DNA of 64,000 bases from Acinetobacter sp. CS-2 (GCF_016599715.1 NZ_CP067019.1:1798001-1862000), one strand, 5' to 3'; counted from the first letter of the stretch, positions 34,400 to 44,531 are shown. Notes: a model not told the origin generated them from the sequence alone. Numbers and translations are program-made.

Positions 34400-34615
34400 T
34401 TATGTTTTGGAAATATGCTGATATAAATTTTGCAGGTAAATTTCTGCTTCAAGTTTGCTGGCAAAGTTTTTTTGATAGCTTCCCGTCGCCTGAATATTAT
34501 TCGGTGTATATTCAATCAACACAGCAAAATTTCCGTCAGTCGCATTTTTTGAAACCCGAATTGCAATGATATGCTGAGAATTTAGGTAGAAACCATCTTC
34601 AATTTTAACTAACAA
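34400..34615 (-). CDS. Small conserved-looking protein of unknown function
   Basis: A 71-residue frame starts with TTG at 34615. GGAG lies at 34623-34626, exactly 7 bases upstream, which is better placed than for the TTG at 34621. The sequence (KIEDGFYLNSQHIIAIRV, then YTPNNIQATGSYQKNFASKLEAEIYLQNLY) looks like a compact beta-sheet plus helix domain, with no signal peptide and no Cys. I recognise no family. It sits alone between the usp pair and pepN on the minus strand. Confidence 0.6.
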   Translation of the reverse strand: MLVKIEDGFYLNSQHIIAIRVSKNATDGNFAVLIEYTPNNIQATGSYQKNFASKLEAEIYLQNLYQHISKT

Positions 34616-34851
34616 AACCAATCTCCAGTCTATTTAGTAAAATGACAGGCTAATGCAATCACAGTCTGTAAATGATAAAAGCTCACCTTAAGATGAGCTT
34701 TGACATGGCTATTTTAAGCCATAACAGTGATTTATTCGACACTTTTAAAGTAATCATGCAATATTAATTATGTCTTACTATTCAAGTATTCAACTAAGTC
34801 AATCTAAACATAAGCAGCATTTTCAGCCCGTACAATATTTGAAATATCAAC

Positions 34852-34892
34852 AAAAAAGCCTTTTCTCAGTTTGCACCAAGAAAAGGCTTTTC
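34852..34892 (-). terminator. Rho-independent terminator after pepN
   Basis: AAAAGCCTTTTCT pairs with AGAAAAGGCTTTT around a 12-base loop. On the minus strand it is followed by six T, and it lies 20 bases after the pepN stop. Confidence 0.85.
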
Positions 34893-34911
34893 ATTATTAA
34901 TGGATGCTCAG

Positions 34912-37518
34912 TTAGATACTCAACATACTATTCAAAGTTTCCGATACGTTTTTGGATTTCACTTGTGGCTTTAAGGCTTCCAGTGCATTTTTCACTTCTG
35001 TACGTTGTGGCTCTGCCAAGGTGTACCAGCGAGAAAGCACTTGTAATAAGCGTGAACCGACAATCGGGTTTTTCTCGTCCAGATATTTAGCCAGATCAAT
35101 AAAGTGTTGCACACCAAAACTCCATGTATTGACCGGATTTGCATTTAAACCGCCACTTACCGAACGAATACGGTTGGGGTTCCCCAAATCATAGTCCGGA
35201 TGTGAAGTCAGGTATTTGATGGTTTCTGCATTTGCTTTTGGATGCGCTGCCTGAACCATAAACCATTGATCTAACGACAAGGCTTCATCTTCAAAGCCGC
35301 TATAGAAGTCTGCTAAAGCTTCTTTGGCTTGTGGCGCATCATTCCAAACCAAGACTTTAAGTGCACCCAAACGTTCAGACATATTGCCCGTATGATACTG
35401 TTCATACGCTAAATCAAAGGCAGAGGCATCACCCTGACGTGCAATCATACCAAGCATGATGTTTCTGAGGGCACGTACACCCATCGCCTGAGAGAATTCG
35501 CTCTGATTATCCGGATCTAAGTCCAGGTAAGTCTGTTTACAGAATGCACCCAAGTCACGTGCCAATGTATCCAACAAAGCATTACGCTGTTCCTGAATTT
35601 TAGCAGGTTGATAATCGGTATCGATACGGCTACCCAAATAGCCTTCGGTCGGTACATCAAACAGACGTGAGGCCAAAAGTGGATCTTTTTTAATGACTTC
35701 AGGCAAAGTATGTTTCATAGCTTGAATATAAATATCAGCATCATGTTCTTCCAGAAAAATACGTTCCAGCAGGGTTTGAGTGGCCTGCCACTGGTTAAAA
35801 CCATTGGTTTCATATTGCATCAAGAAGGCCAGTTCTTCATCTGAATAGTTGAATTCAAGATTGACCGGTGCAGAGAAATTACGCAGCAATGACACCACAG
35901 GTTTTGCCATCACGCCGCTAAATTCAATGCTTGCCTCATTTTGATCAAATAAATACACGCCATCTTTTACGCCATTTTCAAACAGTGCTTCAGATTTCAA
36001 GGTATATTGCTCACCTGTTTCTGCATTGAACAATGCCAAAGCCACAGGAATCGGAACTGCTTTGAGGTTAGGATATTTTGCATTCGCTTTTAAACTTTGT
36101 TTAAAGCTTAAGCGATAGGTTTGAGTTGCAGCATCATACTCGCCTGTGGCTTGCAATTTTGGCGTACCCGGCTGGTTATACCAGATCAGGAATGCCGATA
36201 AATCTACGCCTGAACCAGCAGTGAGTGCAGCCACCCAGTCCTCAACGGTTACTGCCTGACCGTCATGACGGCGGAAGTATTCGTCAGTCCCTTGGCGGAA
36301 TTTTTCCTTGCCAAGTAAGGTCGACATCATACGGTTAATTTCCGCACCTTTTTCGTACACCGTTGCCGTATAGAAGTTGTTAATTTCGACAAAATGATCT
36401 GGACGTGGCGGATGCGATAATGGACCAGAATCTTCAGGGAACTGGTGGGCTTTAAGTACAGCTACATCATCAATACGTTGTACCGCTGCGGACTGTAAAT
36501 CTTCCGAGAAAGACTGATCACGGAATACCGTCAAGCCTTCTTTCAGGCACAACTGGAACCAGTCACGGCAGGTAATCCGATTCCCGGTCCAATTATGGAA
36601 GTATTCATGGGCAATGACCGACTGTACTCGCATGATGGCAGCATCGGTGGTGTATTCTTCATCGGCAAGCACACAAGACGTATTGAAAATATTCAGACCT
36701 TTATTTTCCATGGCACCCATGTTAAAGGCACTGGTCGCCACAATCATGTAATTGTCCAGGTCATAGGGACGACCATAATGTTCCTCATCCCATTGCATTG
36801 AATGTTTCAGGGCTTCCATGGCAATGTGGCATTTTGGAATGTCTTTTTCTTCGGCATAAATTTCCAGCGAAACGTTCCGACCTTCAGAGGTCACATAAGA
36901 ATCTTTTAGTACCGCCAAATCACCAATCACGCAGGCAAACAGATAGCTTGGTTTTTTGATCGGATCTTGCCAGATGGTATAGTGACGACCTTCACCAGCC
37001 TCACCAGCTTCCATCAGGTTACCATTGGCTAACAGTACCGGAAATTTTTTATCGGCTTCGACACGGGTAGTAAATACAGACAGTACATCCGGACGGTCTG
37101 GATAGAAGGTAATTTTACGGAAACCTTCAGGCTCGTTTTGCGTTACGAATAAATCACCACTGGCCTGATACAAACCTTCAAGCTGGGTATTGCTTTCCGG
37201 ATGAATGATCACTTCTGTTTCCAGAATGACCTGATCTGGTGCATTGGCAATTACCAATTGTTCAGAATCGAGGGTGTAATCTGCAGCTGTCAGAAGTTTA
37301 CCATTTAAGGTAATGGATTTTAATTCCAGATCACGGCCCAGCAGCACCAAATCCCCGGCAGTCTGACGCTTCATTACCAGGTTTGCATTGACCTGGGTAT
37401 GATCTGTATAGACTCGAATATCTAAGTTGATTGAATCCACCAAAAAAGAAGGTTTTTGATAGTCTTTTAAATAAACTGTTTGGTCTGCTTCAACCACCGG
37501 GTTTGCCGCGATATTCAT
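34912..37518 (-). CDS. pepN: Aminopeptidase N (M1 family)
   Basis: This zinc metallopeptidase removes N-terminal residues from peptides in the cytoplasm. The substrate-binding GAMEN motif (AFNMGAMENKGLNIF) and the zinc motif HEYFHNWTGNR, with the downstream Glu in LKEGLTVFRD, are intact. I start at ATG 37518 (MNIAANPVVEADQTVYLKDY), which has AGGA 6 bases upstream, giving 868 residues, the normal length for gammaproteobacterial PepN. The longer frame to 37596 adds an unlikely basic leader. The gene is monocistronic and is followed by its own terminator. Confidence 0.96.
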   Translation of the reverse strand: MNIAANPVVEADQTVYLKDYQKPSFLVDSINLDIRVYTDHTQVNANLVMKRQTAGDLVLLGRDLELKSITLNGKLLTAADYTLDSEQLVIANAPDQVILETEVIIHPESNTQLEGLYQASGDLFVTQNEPEGFRKITFYPDRPDVLSVFTTRVEADKKFPVLLANGNLMEAGEAGEGRHYTIWQDPIKKPSYLFACVIGDLAVLKDSYVTSEGRNVSLEIYAEEKDIPKCHIAMEALKHSMQWDEEHYGRPYDLDNYMIVATSAFNMGAMENKGLNIFNTSCVLADEEYTTDAAIMRVQSVIAHEYFHNWTGNRITCRDWFQLCLKEGLTVFRDQSFSEDLQSAAVQRIDDVAVLKAHQFPEDSGPLSHPPRPDHFVEINNFYTATVYEKGAEINRMMSTLLGKEKFRQGTDEYFRRHDGQAVTVEDWVAALTAGSGVDLSAFLIWYNQPGTPKLQATGEYDAATQTYRLSFKQSLKANAKYPNLKAVPIPVALALFNAETGEQYTLKSEALFENGVKDGVYLFDQNEASIEFSGVMAKPVVSLLRNFSAPVNLEFNYSDEELAFLMQYETNGFNQWQATQTLLERIFLEEHDADIYIQAMKHTLPEVIKKDPLLASRLFDVPTEGYLGSRIDTDYQPAKIQEQRNALLDTLARDLGAFCKQTYLDLDPDNQSEFSQAMGVRALRNIMLGMIARQGDASAFDLAYEQYHTGNMSERLGALKVLVWNDAPQAKEALADFYSGFEDEALSLDQWFMVQAAHPKANAETIKYLTSHPDYDLGNPNRIRSVSGGLNANPVNTWSFGVQHFIDLAKYLDEKNPIVGSRLLQVLSRWYTLAEPQRTEVKNALEALKPQVKSKNVSETLNSMLSI

Positions 37519-37952
37519 ATAATGTCCTAATCCTGTCGTTCTTAAGCCAAGACTTTGTTGTTGTGAAACGCTTCGATCATACGACAACTTTCGCAATCTG
37601 TCTGTGCCATTGATTTAAGTCATATATGGGCATATTGCTGTCAGTTTTCAATTCAAGTTATGCACATTGGTACAATTAATTTCCCTATTGATGACTTAAG
37701 GTGCATAAAAGAAGCACATGCTACACATCATGCCGAGAATATGTCTTCACTTTCCACCCTATACTCCTGCGGCTCGGATAGCGCCTTTTTCATATATGTT
37801 TGTATAAATTTATTTTTTTCAGATTAAATAAAAAAACTTAACCCAAATTGACACTAATTTTCAAGATGACTACATTTTGAGCACGATTTTTGCTTGTATT
37901 CATCTGTGTAAAGCGCACTATAAAATTAAAACAAAACGAGAAGAGGTGTATT
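37519..37952. other. Divergent intergenic region upstream of pepN
   Basis: These 434 bases separate pepN (minus) from a small plus-strand gene. They should hold both promoters. The part at 37800-37870 is AT-rich. No open frame, hairpin terminator or known regulatory RNA was recognised. Confidence 0.5.
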
Positions 37953-38216
37953 ATGTATTTAAAAGACCATATTGTTCGTGTTGAAAATATCAAAACCATG
38001 CAAACACTTGATGCTGCCGGAATTGATCACAAAGTCATTGCCATGTTTTTGAGCTGTGAAGGTATTCCGATGCAATCGGCGGATATTTACGCAATTTTAA
38101 ACAACTACGATGCTCTAGGAAGCAGAAAAGTTCCATCTAAAAAAGTTCAGGCCTTGATTAATGCAAAGCAGCTAGGCGAGGAGGATGAGTCTCTGCCTTG
38201 TCCTGCCTCTTATTAA
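37953..38216 (+). CDS. Small conserved-looking protein of unknown function
   Basis: The 87-residue protein starts MYLKDHIVRVENIKTMQTLD with an AGAGGT site 6-8 bases before the ATG. The middle (DAAGIDHKVIAMFLSCEGIPMQSADIY) resembles a small helical DNA-binding-type fold, with one residue pattern like a helix-turn-helix where DHKVIAMFL precedes IPMQSADIYAIL. This is only a visual impression. The C-terminal 20 residues are charged and flexible. The open frame extends upstream to 37890 but without a good start. I recognise no family. Confidence 0.7.
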   Translation: MYLKDHIVRVENIKTMQTLDAAGIDHKVIAMFLSCEGIPMQSADIYAILNNYDALGSRKVPSKKVQALINAKQLGEEDESLPCPASY

Positions 38217-38452
38217 CCGAAAACTTACCTTCTCTGATGCCCCTATCCTTTCTTGTGGAGATGAAAGATCAGGTCTTCACCTCCACATATTTCAATGTAT
38301 TGTAAAACTTAGGCTATTTTTCAGTATCCTACTTTCTGGCCAGCTTGTGCTTAGCGAATTATTTTCCATTCAGTACTATTCCATCACGTCCTGGCAAAAG
38401 ACAGGTGTATAATCTCTGCAATGATTAACCCGACTTGTGATCGACCCATTCC

Positions 38453-39616
38453 ATGCTTCTTCAAATTCTGCAAAAACAGCTCGATGAAAGTACATCATGT
38501 CCTTTATGTCAGGCATCCATGTTCTGGATAGAGGCTGAACAGTACGATCAAGCAATGAATTTTCATGAATGCAGCCACTGTCATCATCGCCTGTTTCAAG
38601 ATGGACGTGGCAACTGCCACTGTGAAACATGTCTGTCCAAGCGTAAAAAAATGCTAGCTGAAACACGGCTTCAGGAACAGCGTAAGCTGAAGTCCAAAGA
38701 GAAAGATGCTGTTGAATACCGACTGGATCAAATCAGTTTTTTAAATAAATTGTTTTTACTCAGTATTCTGGATAATCAGGTTCAGGAACATACTACGCAT
38801 TATGAATATATAGACTGGGAAAACATTAAATATCATTCCCTTACACCAAATTATCTGTTCCAGAATTATTTGATCAAGCAACTGGTAAAAGAACAGATCC
38901 TGATTGCCAAGGATTTTGCATCCGAAGCCCATCATTATTACGTCAATGTCCGTTTGGACGGTTATTCGGAACCGAGTCTGTTCAGTATTACCCAGCAACT
39001 GAGAAACTGGTTCTATGAAAATTTAACCTTGGGTGTGCCTTTTAAAAATGCCGATGAAGTCAAAAATACGCTTTATCTGGTGCTGTATCAGGAAATTATT
39101 CAGTTTGCCCAGTTTTATTGTCGGACTTGGGGCATTCAAATTGCAGGGAACAACAGCTTTCAGACCTTCTGCTATCGCCTGATGGATTCTCTGGCAGTAG
39201 GTCAAATCTACTATTTAGTACAAACTGCTTTAGAATATTTGCATCAGCAAAAAGCCCTACAAGCACGCAATGAAAATTTTATTAATACCAACTTGTTAAA
39301 GAAAACCTTACAGCAATATCGTGAACGTTCCGTGACTGAAAAATGGGAAACCTCCACCCTGCCCCGTCCACACAACATTCCTTTTAGCAAGATGAGCGAA
39401 ATCCTGTTGTTCCGCTTTCTGGGCTATGATGAGAGTATTTTTTTCCAGCCCATCTGGAAATTATGGAAAAAAATTGAACCGCGATTAAGTTTTTATTCAC
39501 AAAAACGCTGTATGTATTGTGGTTCTAATGAACTTACTGTCGATTATGATGCTGAAAATTATGTGACACTCTGCTGTCGAACCTGTAAGCATCAAGACCA
39601 CTATTTTACCCAATAA
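38453..39616 (+). CDS. Unknown protein with N- and C-terminal Cys (zinc-ribbon-like) modules
   Basis: This 387-residue soluble protein has no recognised family. Residues 16-60 hold a dense Cys/His cluster: CPLC (16-19), CSHCHHR (40-46) and CHCETC (55-60), enough for two zinc sites. A basic coiled-coil-like stretch follows (about 62-90). The middle (90-340) is mostly alpha-helical and rich in Tyr, Leu and Gln. The last 40 residues form another zinc ribbon, CMYCG...CCRTC. Terminal ribbons around a helical body recall nucleic-acid-associated proteins, but no catalytic motif is visible. The ATG at 38453 has no SD, so the start is uncertain. Confidence 0.75.
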   Translation: MLLQILQKQLDESTSCPLCQASMFWIEAEQYDQAMNFHECSHCHHRLFQDGRGNCHCETCLSKRKKMLAETRLQEQRKLKSKEKDAVEYRLDQISFLNKLFLLSILDNQVQEHTTHYEYIDWENIKYHSLTPNYLFQNYLIKQLVKEQILIAKDFASEAHHYYVNVRLDGYSEPSLFSITQQLRNWFYENLTLGVPFKNADEVKNTLYLVLYQEIIQFAQFYCRTWGIQIAGNNSFQTFCYRLMDSLAVGQIYYLVQTALEYLHQQKALQARNENFINTNLLKKTLQQYRERSVTEKWETSTLPRPHNIPFSKMSEILLFRFLGYDESIFFQPIWKLWKKIEPRLSFYSQKRCMYCGSNELTVDYDAENYVTLCCRTCKHQDHYFTQ

Positions 39617-39697
39617 AATTTCACCCACTACCACTAGATAGTGATTGATATGTCCAGTTTCTCCGACTCTACCCTGTACAATTCAAGGAATAATCCC

Positions 39698-40519
39698 ATG
39701 AATCAAATGTCAACATTGGTCGAGCAGATTGTTGAAGCATGGACACAACTGCAAAACCGGCAGCCTTTGGTGCAATGTATTACTAACAGTGTTGCAGCAA
39801 ATTATGCAGCCAATGTATTGCTGGCCGCAGGTGCCTCTCCGGCTATGATTGACAATCCGTTCGAAGCCGAAAGTTTTACCACGATTGCCGCTGCACTCAG
39901 TATTAATCTGGGTACACCAACCAATGAGCAGATGCAGGCCATGCAAATTTCTGCACAAACGGCGCAGCGTACCCATACCCCATGGGTGCTCGACCCAGTA
40001 GGTTATGGTCCTATTCTAAAATGGCGTTCGGATATGGTAGATAAATTACTGCAATATCATCCCACGGTCATTCGCGGTAATGCTTCAGAAATCAGTACGC
40101 TTGCAGGCAACCAGGTAGAATCCAAAGGCGTGGATAGCACTTTGGATAGTGCCGATGTCTATCATCAGGCTAAAGTACTGTTAGCCCATGCTGACTGTAT
40201 TGCCATTTCTGGTGAATCCGATTTTATTTTGACTAAAGAGCTAGATGTCGTAATTCAGGTCAATGGCGGTTCTTATTTACAGCCCAAAGTCACTGCGACA
40301 GGTTGTGCACTGGGTGCATTAATCGCAGCTTATTGCGCTGTTACATCACCAACGATTGCGACGATTGCAGCCCATACCCATTTTGCCATTTCAGGAAAAC
40401 TGGCCTTCGATCAAGCTCAAACGGTCGGACGGTTTAATGTGGCCTTTATGGATCAAATTCAAAGTTTAAATCCGGATTTAATCCAACAATATGCGGATCT
40501 TAAAATTCTTAGCCTTTAA
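39698..40519 (+). CDS. thiM: Hydroxyethylthiazole kinase
   Basis: ThiM phosphorylates 4-methyl-5-(2-hydroxyethyl)thiazole, salvaging the thiazole half of thiamine. Ribokinase-like signatures are present: PLVQCITNSVAANYAANVLL and AGASPAMIDNP at the N-terminus, PWVLDPVGYG, VIRGNASEI, and the ATP/catalytic-site segment VTATGCALGAL. I start at ATG 39698 (AAGGA 8 bases upstream; 273 residues) rather than the GTG at 39641. ThiD and thiE are not adjacent. I saw no TPP riboswitch (THI box) upstream, so regulation by thiamine is not supported by the sequence. Confidence 0.92.
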   Translation: MNQMSTLVEQIVEAWTQLQNRQPLVQCITNSVAANYAANVLLAAGASPAMIDNPFEAESFTTIAAALSINLGTPTNEQMQAMQISAQTAQRTHTPWVLDPVGYGPILKWRSDMVDKLLQYHPTVIRGNASEISTLAGNQVESKGVDSTLDSADVYHQAKVLLAHADCIAISGESDFILTKELDVVIQVNGGSYLQPKVTATGCALGALIAAYCAVTSPTIATIAAHTHFAISGKLAFDQAQTVGRFNVAFMDQIQSLNPDLIQQYADLKILSL

Positions 40520-40630
40520 GTTTAGTCTACATTCCTGTTACTAAGGTTGACCTGGTTCAGATTGTAATGACCGGGTCTGGGCTTATATCCATGCCAGTAT
40601 CGGTATAAAAAAGTGAATGACGACGGAAAT

Positions 40631-41362
40631 TTAATAGATTTTTCGACCTGTAAATAAATTAAATACCGTTTCCAAAATCGTTGGCAAATCCAATTTGCAG
40701 ATACAAAGCAAACCCATGCCATCAAAATAGTCAGGTACATGCTGCATAAAAAAATTGATATGTGGCGTTGCCTTATTTCTTAGACGTTGAATGTGTTCAG
40801 GTGTCGTGTGGGGCATCACATAAGGATAGACAAAAATATCTTCACGACGTTTATGCACTTCCGATTTACGCTGCTGAATCATCTGTAGAATTTTTAAATA
40901 TTCCTGTGGAATTTCTTTGTCTCTACGTGGAAAGAAATTTTGTGAACGAGACGCAAAATAAGTATAAATTTTGGGTTGTATAATGGTAGGTACAAACCAT
41001 AATGGAATACCGGGATGTTTAATCCGGTGATTAATTGCAACCCGGATTGCGGTTTTAAGTGTCCTGTTACCTTTACGATAAGCAGGTAAAATACTGGCCC
41101 GGTAGCTCACCACAAAGATAGGATGCCCCTCTAGAGAAAGCTTAAGCACAGGAATAATATTTTGTCCGACCCGTGTATTTTTATGATAATAATGAACCAC
41201 TAGAACTGAAACAGCATCCTGATCATAGACAAAATTATAAATTTCTTCTTCGCAAGAATCCGGAAAAATTTGTTGATCAAATTCACAGATCAGTTTAAAA
41301 AAACGATGCTTTTCTTCAGATGCAAGTTTTGCAAAATCGACTATCGTTTCTGTAATACGCAT
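40631..41362 (-). CDS. Unknown protein, possibly N-acetyltransferase-like
   Basis: The 243-residue protein has a mixed alpha/beta pattern. Residues 75-130 (IPVLKLSLEGHPIFVVSYRA, SILPAYRKGNRTLKTAIRVA) loosely resemble the V-x-x-R-G-x-G acyl-CoA loop region of GNAT folds, with hydrophobic strands on both sides. This is a weak visual match and I assign no function. No signal peptide or membrane helix is seen. The start is ATG 41362 with GGA about 8 bases upstream; the codon at 41365 is TTG. It is convergent with thiM and downstream of the TerC gene's terminator. Confidence 0.6.
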   Translation of the reverse strand: MRITETIVDFAKLASEEKHRFFKLICEFDQQIFPDSCEEEIYNFVYDQDAVSVLVVHYYHKNTRVGQNIIPVLKLSLEGHPIFVVSYRASILPAYRKGNRTLKTAIRVAINHRIKHPGIPLWFVPTIIQPKIYTYFASRSQNFFPRRDKEIPQEYLKILQMIQQRKSEVHKRREDIFVYPYVMPHTTPEHIQRLRNKATPHINFFMQHVPDYFDGMGLLCICKLDLPTILETVFNLFTGRKIY

Positions 41363-41521
41363 CAAATTGATCCAATTTTTTGATAACTATCAATTATTCC
41401 CGATTTCAGCTGACTTAAATATCACTAGAAATAGTGATTTAAACTACAGTTCCTCAGTTTTTTACCTGGCTACAATATTACGACGACAATCTATGTATAT
41501 AAAAATACTACAAAGCATAAT

Positions 41522-41558
41522 AAAAAAGCCCAATAGATCGAGTCCATTAGGCTTTTTC
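41522..41558 (-). terminator. Rho-independent terminator after the TerC-CBS gene
   Basis: A long stem (AAAAAGCC and AAT pairing with ATT and GGCTTTTT, with small mismatches) is followed by six T on the minus strand. It lies about 90 bases after the stop codon and is nearly symmetric. Confidence 0.8.
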
Positions 41559-41647
41559 AATAGGGAAAAAAGAGTGATTAAAAGATATAAATCTCGAGTT
41601 TAAATCTTGAATTACCCTCTTTACTCAACTCTACTCGATCACACTCT

Positions 41648-43174
41648 CTAAGGATAGGTAATGAGTACAGACTTAATCCGGTTATCTTCCAGTTCAGTCA
41701 CTTCAAAGTGAATACCGTGATATTCCAGTTGCGCCCCAAGACTGACTTTGCCATGAGTTTTCTCTAAAATCAGCCCCGCAAGACTGATATAACCCGCCTC
41801 TTCTTCAACTAAATCCAGCATGCCCAGCTCCAGTTCAAGCTGATACACATCAAGCATGCCAGAGGCTTTCCAGGTATGATCATCTATTTTCACCAGATCG
41901 AGCTGCTCATCAGCATCCGGAAACTCACCTGCAATCGCCTCAAATACATCCAGAGGAGAAATCAAACCTTGTACATTTCCAAACTCGTCACTGACTAATA
42001 CCAATGAACCTTTCGAACTACGCAAAGTATTAATGGCATCAATCACTTTCATTTTTTCAAAAATATAAATCGGACGATGGCGTTTGATTAAAGCCTTGAG
42101 CTGTTCTGGCTCTTCAATGACATCAAGGAGTTCTTTGGCACGAACCACACTCAATACTTTATCCAGGCTACCACGACAAACCGGAAACAGGCTATGCGGT
42201 ACAGCAAGTACCTGTTCACGAATCTGTTCAGCAGTGTCATCCAGATTCACCCATGAAATCTGGCTTCGAGGGGTCATGATCGAAGCAACTGACCTTTCTG
42301 CCAGGGTTAATACTCCACCGATCATATAACGCTCTTCATCGGCAAATGCTTCTTGAGCTTCGAAGTGTTGGGCACTGTCAGTGACCGTTTCCATTTTGCC
42401 GCCCATCATTTTCAAGATGGAATCTGCAGTACGGTGACGTAATGGAATTTTAGATTCATGTTTGGCTATATTACGTTGACCAAACTGGTTAAATGCTTCA
42501 ATTGCAATGGCAACACCAATACCTGAATAGATATAACCTTTCGGAATATGAAAACCAAAACCTTCTGCAATCAGGCTAACACCAATCAGCAACAAGAAAC
42601 TTAAGCACAGAATCACGACAGTCGGATGTCGGTTTACAAAAGCAGTTAACGATTTAGAAGCCAGCAACATCACAGCCATGGCAACAATCATGGCCACCAT
42701 CATCACATAGATGTTGTCGACCATGCCGATTGCGGTAATCACCGAATCTAGAGAGAATACCGCGTCTAGCACTACAATTTGTGCAACAACTGCGGTAAAA
42801 CTTGCATAAACAATACTAGTGGTAACTTTAACTTCAGGCTTGCCCTCAATTTTTTCATGCAGTTCAGTCACAGCTTTATAGACCAGGAATAAACCACCGA
42901 ATAAAAGAATAAGATCTCGCCCTGAGAATGTCCAATCAAAGACGGTAATAAGCGGTTTAGTCAAAGTGACTAACCAAGAGATAGCAAACAATAAGCCCAA
43001 GCGCATGAATAAAGCGAGGGAAAGACCGACTACACGTGCTTTATCACGTTGTTCTGGAGGAAGTTTTTCGGCCAAAATGGCAATAAATACTAGGTTATCA
43101 ATACCTAAAACAATTTCTAAAACAATAAGGGTAAGCAAACCAACCCAAATTCCCGGATCTAATAAAAACTCCAT
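41648..43174 (-). CDS. TerC-family membrane protein with CBS and CorC/HlyC domains
   Basis: The N-terminal TerC domain (about residues 1-230) has seven to eight hydrophobic helices, with the family signature [21 protein letters not shown] and a second acidic helix [20 protein letters not shown]; their Asp residues are probably metal-related. Two CBS domains follow (about 285-420; [20 protein letters not shown] and [20 protein letters not shown]), then a CorC/HlyC C-terminal domain. The length of 508 matches E. coli YoaE/YegH-type proteins. TerC proteins act in manganese efflux in some bacteria. I looked for the yybP-ykoY Mn riboswitch upstream and did not find it. Confidence 0.9.
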   Translation of the reverse strand: MEFLLDPGIWVGLLTLIVLEIVLGIDNLVFIAILAEKLPPEQRDKARVVGLSLALFMRLGLLFAISWLVTLTKPLITVFDWTFSGRDLILLFGGLFLVYKAVTELHEKIEGKPEVKVTTSIVYASFTAVVAQIVVLDAVFSLDSVITAIGMVDNIYVMMVAMIVAMAVMLLASKSLTAFVNRHPTVVILCLSFLLLIGVSLIAEGFGFHIPKGYIYSGIGVAIAIEAFNQFGQRNIAKHESKIPLRHRTADSILKMMGGKMETVTDSAQHFEAQEAFADEERYMIGGVLTLAERSVASIMTPRSQISWVNLDDTAEQIREQVLAVPHSLFPVCRGSLDKVLSVVRAKELLDVIEEPEQLKALIKRHRPIYIFEKMKVIDAINTLRSSKGSLVLVSDEFGNVQGLISPLDVFEAIAGEFPDADEQLDLVKIDDHTWKASGMLDVYQLELELGMLDLVEEEAGYISLAGLILEKTHGKVSLGAQLEYHGIHFEVTELEDNRIKSVLITYP

Positions 43175-43851
43175 TAGTTTATATCTCCGTTTTCAAGAAT
43201 TTGGTTAAAAAAAATTTAAACCGGCACGGCGACGGATCCATATAAGTGACCTTTTCAACAATAGATAAATTTATTATGCACAATCTATTAAATTTGTAAT
43301 CAAATTTTTGTATTTTGAGCAGTTTCATCTTAGCCTGCCATGCAATTTAGCTTACTTTTGACGCTTTTATTTCGACCTCATCCGATTTTTAGATTAAGAA
43401 AATTAAGATTGATCCTTCAATGAATAAATTATTCAAAAAATATTATTAAACAATTATTTATTTAAAGACTTATTTAGAGGATTTACTTGTATACACAGGA
43501 TTGACTTATTGTATGTACAATTCCAATGTCGAAAATATTTTATTAACAAGACCAGTTCCCCAGCCTTTTTCATTCGAATCAAGGATGATCAAGATTATTG
43601 AATTGAATAGATGATAGCTAAACTTAAGATAGGCAAGCTTCTAATTCTATTATTAAAATTTACAGGATAATGTGCAATGCCTCATAAATAAGATCATGCC
43701 CAGACATACAGCCCAAAAGTTTGAAATGCTTAAACCTGCCATTTTACAATACAATATTACCAGAACAACGTTATCTTCAGAACATATCAAAATCCTGAAA
43801 TCCTCGTATATGTATTAAATTTCGTTCAAATTGTCGGATTTCGTCAAGACC

Positions 43852-43876
43852 AAGACAGTTATGCCCTGTCTTTTCT
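43852..43876 (+). terminator. Weak terminator-like hairpin in the gene-free region
   Basis: AAGACAG (43852-43858) pairs with CTGTCTT (43866-43872) around a 7-base loop and is followed by TTCT. No plus-strand gene precedes it, so it may end an unannotated small RNA or be incidental. Confidence 0.4.
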
Positions 43877-43906
43877 AACCCTTATGCTCAATTTTAATTC
43901 TTTTTG

Positions 43907-43936
43907 TAAGGAAATTTATAAATATAAGTTTCCTTA
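43907..43936. promoter_or_regulatory. Candidate operator palindrome upstream of the first MarR gene
   Basis: TAAGGAAA and TTTCCTTA are perfect inverted arms around a TTTATAAATATAAG centre that is itself nearly palindromic. The position and AT-rich symmetry suit a dimeric winged-helix regulator, possibly the MarR proteins encoded next to it. The assignment is inferred. Confidence 0.4.
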
Positions 43937-44063
43937 TTGCAATATAAAAAACTTGAGATATATTAATAACAATAAAAATAATGTGCGTTGTTAGGCAAAA
44001 TTGGATTTAAATAAGACGCTTTTCAACAAATTAAATACAACAATCTTAGGGAGGCTTTTCTCC

Positions 44064-44531
44064 ATGACTAAAAAGTACAGTAAATTTTTACCTTCTATTG
44101 CAGAAGATTTCTCTCTGGAAAATTTTCCTTATTATTGGGTCACTCAAGTGCATGCCCAATATATACAAAATGTAGATCACGCTTTGAAAAAATACGGACT
44201 GGACAATTCACGTCGCCGTATTTTACTGTCACTAAAATCCAAACCTCATGCCAGCGTATCAGACCTCTCCGAAATGGTCATTTCCAAAATGTCGACCACA
44301 ACCAAAATCGTCTATCGCTTAAAAGATGAAGGACTGGTTGAAACCTATTCCTGTGAAGATGACGCCCGGATTACCCGAGTTGTCTTAACCGAGAAAGGAC
44401 AACAAATGGCACATAAGATTAATGACCTGACAAATGTGGTTTTGGAACAATCTTTTGAAGGTCTGACTCCCCTACAAATTGAAAAAATGATGGAAAGTTT
44501 AAAATATATTTTTAAAAATTTAGCCCATTAA
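44064..44531 (+). CDS. MarR-family regulator, tandem copy 1
   Basis: The 155-residue winged-helix protein starts MTKKYSKFLPS at ATG 44064, with GGGAGG 9 bases upstream; the open frame extends to 44001 but without a better start. The DNA-binding domain is LDNSRRRILLSLKSKPHASV, SDLSEMVISKMSTTTKIVYR (recognition helix) and the wing SCEDDARITRVVLTEKGQ. Terminal helices mediate dimerisation. The ligand is unknown and no obvious target operon adjoins, the nearest genes being its own two paralogues. The core is almost identical to copies 2 and 3 at DNA level. Confidence 0.9.
   Translation: MTKKYSKFLPSIAEDFSLENFPYYWVTQVHAQYIQNVDHALKKYGLDNSRRRILLSLKSKPHASVSDLSEMVISKMSTTTKIVYRLKDEGLVETYSCEDDARITRVVLTEKGQQMAHKINDLTNVVLEQSFEGLTPLQIEKMMESLKYIFKNLAH

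Larger units (their letters stand above)
43175..44063. other. 889-bp gene-free AT-rich region upstream of the MarR triplet
   Basis: No open frame of interest is present on either strand. The left 100 bases are the TerC promoter region. A hairpin with a short T run lies at 43852-43876 (AAGACAG/CTGTCTT), and an 8-bp palindrome at 43907-43936 sits 128 bases before the first MarR start. The rest is low-GC sequence without repeats I could see. A small RNA ending at the first hairpin is possible. Confidence 0.5.

Noticed and set aside
39617..39697. TPP riboswitch before thiM
   Set aside because: The gap is only 81 bases and shows no THI-box-like core.
43175..43300. yybP-ykoY manganese riboswitch before the TerC gene
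   Set aside because: TerC genes often have it, but I could not find its conserved core in this leader.
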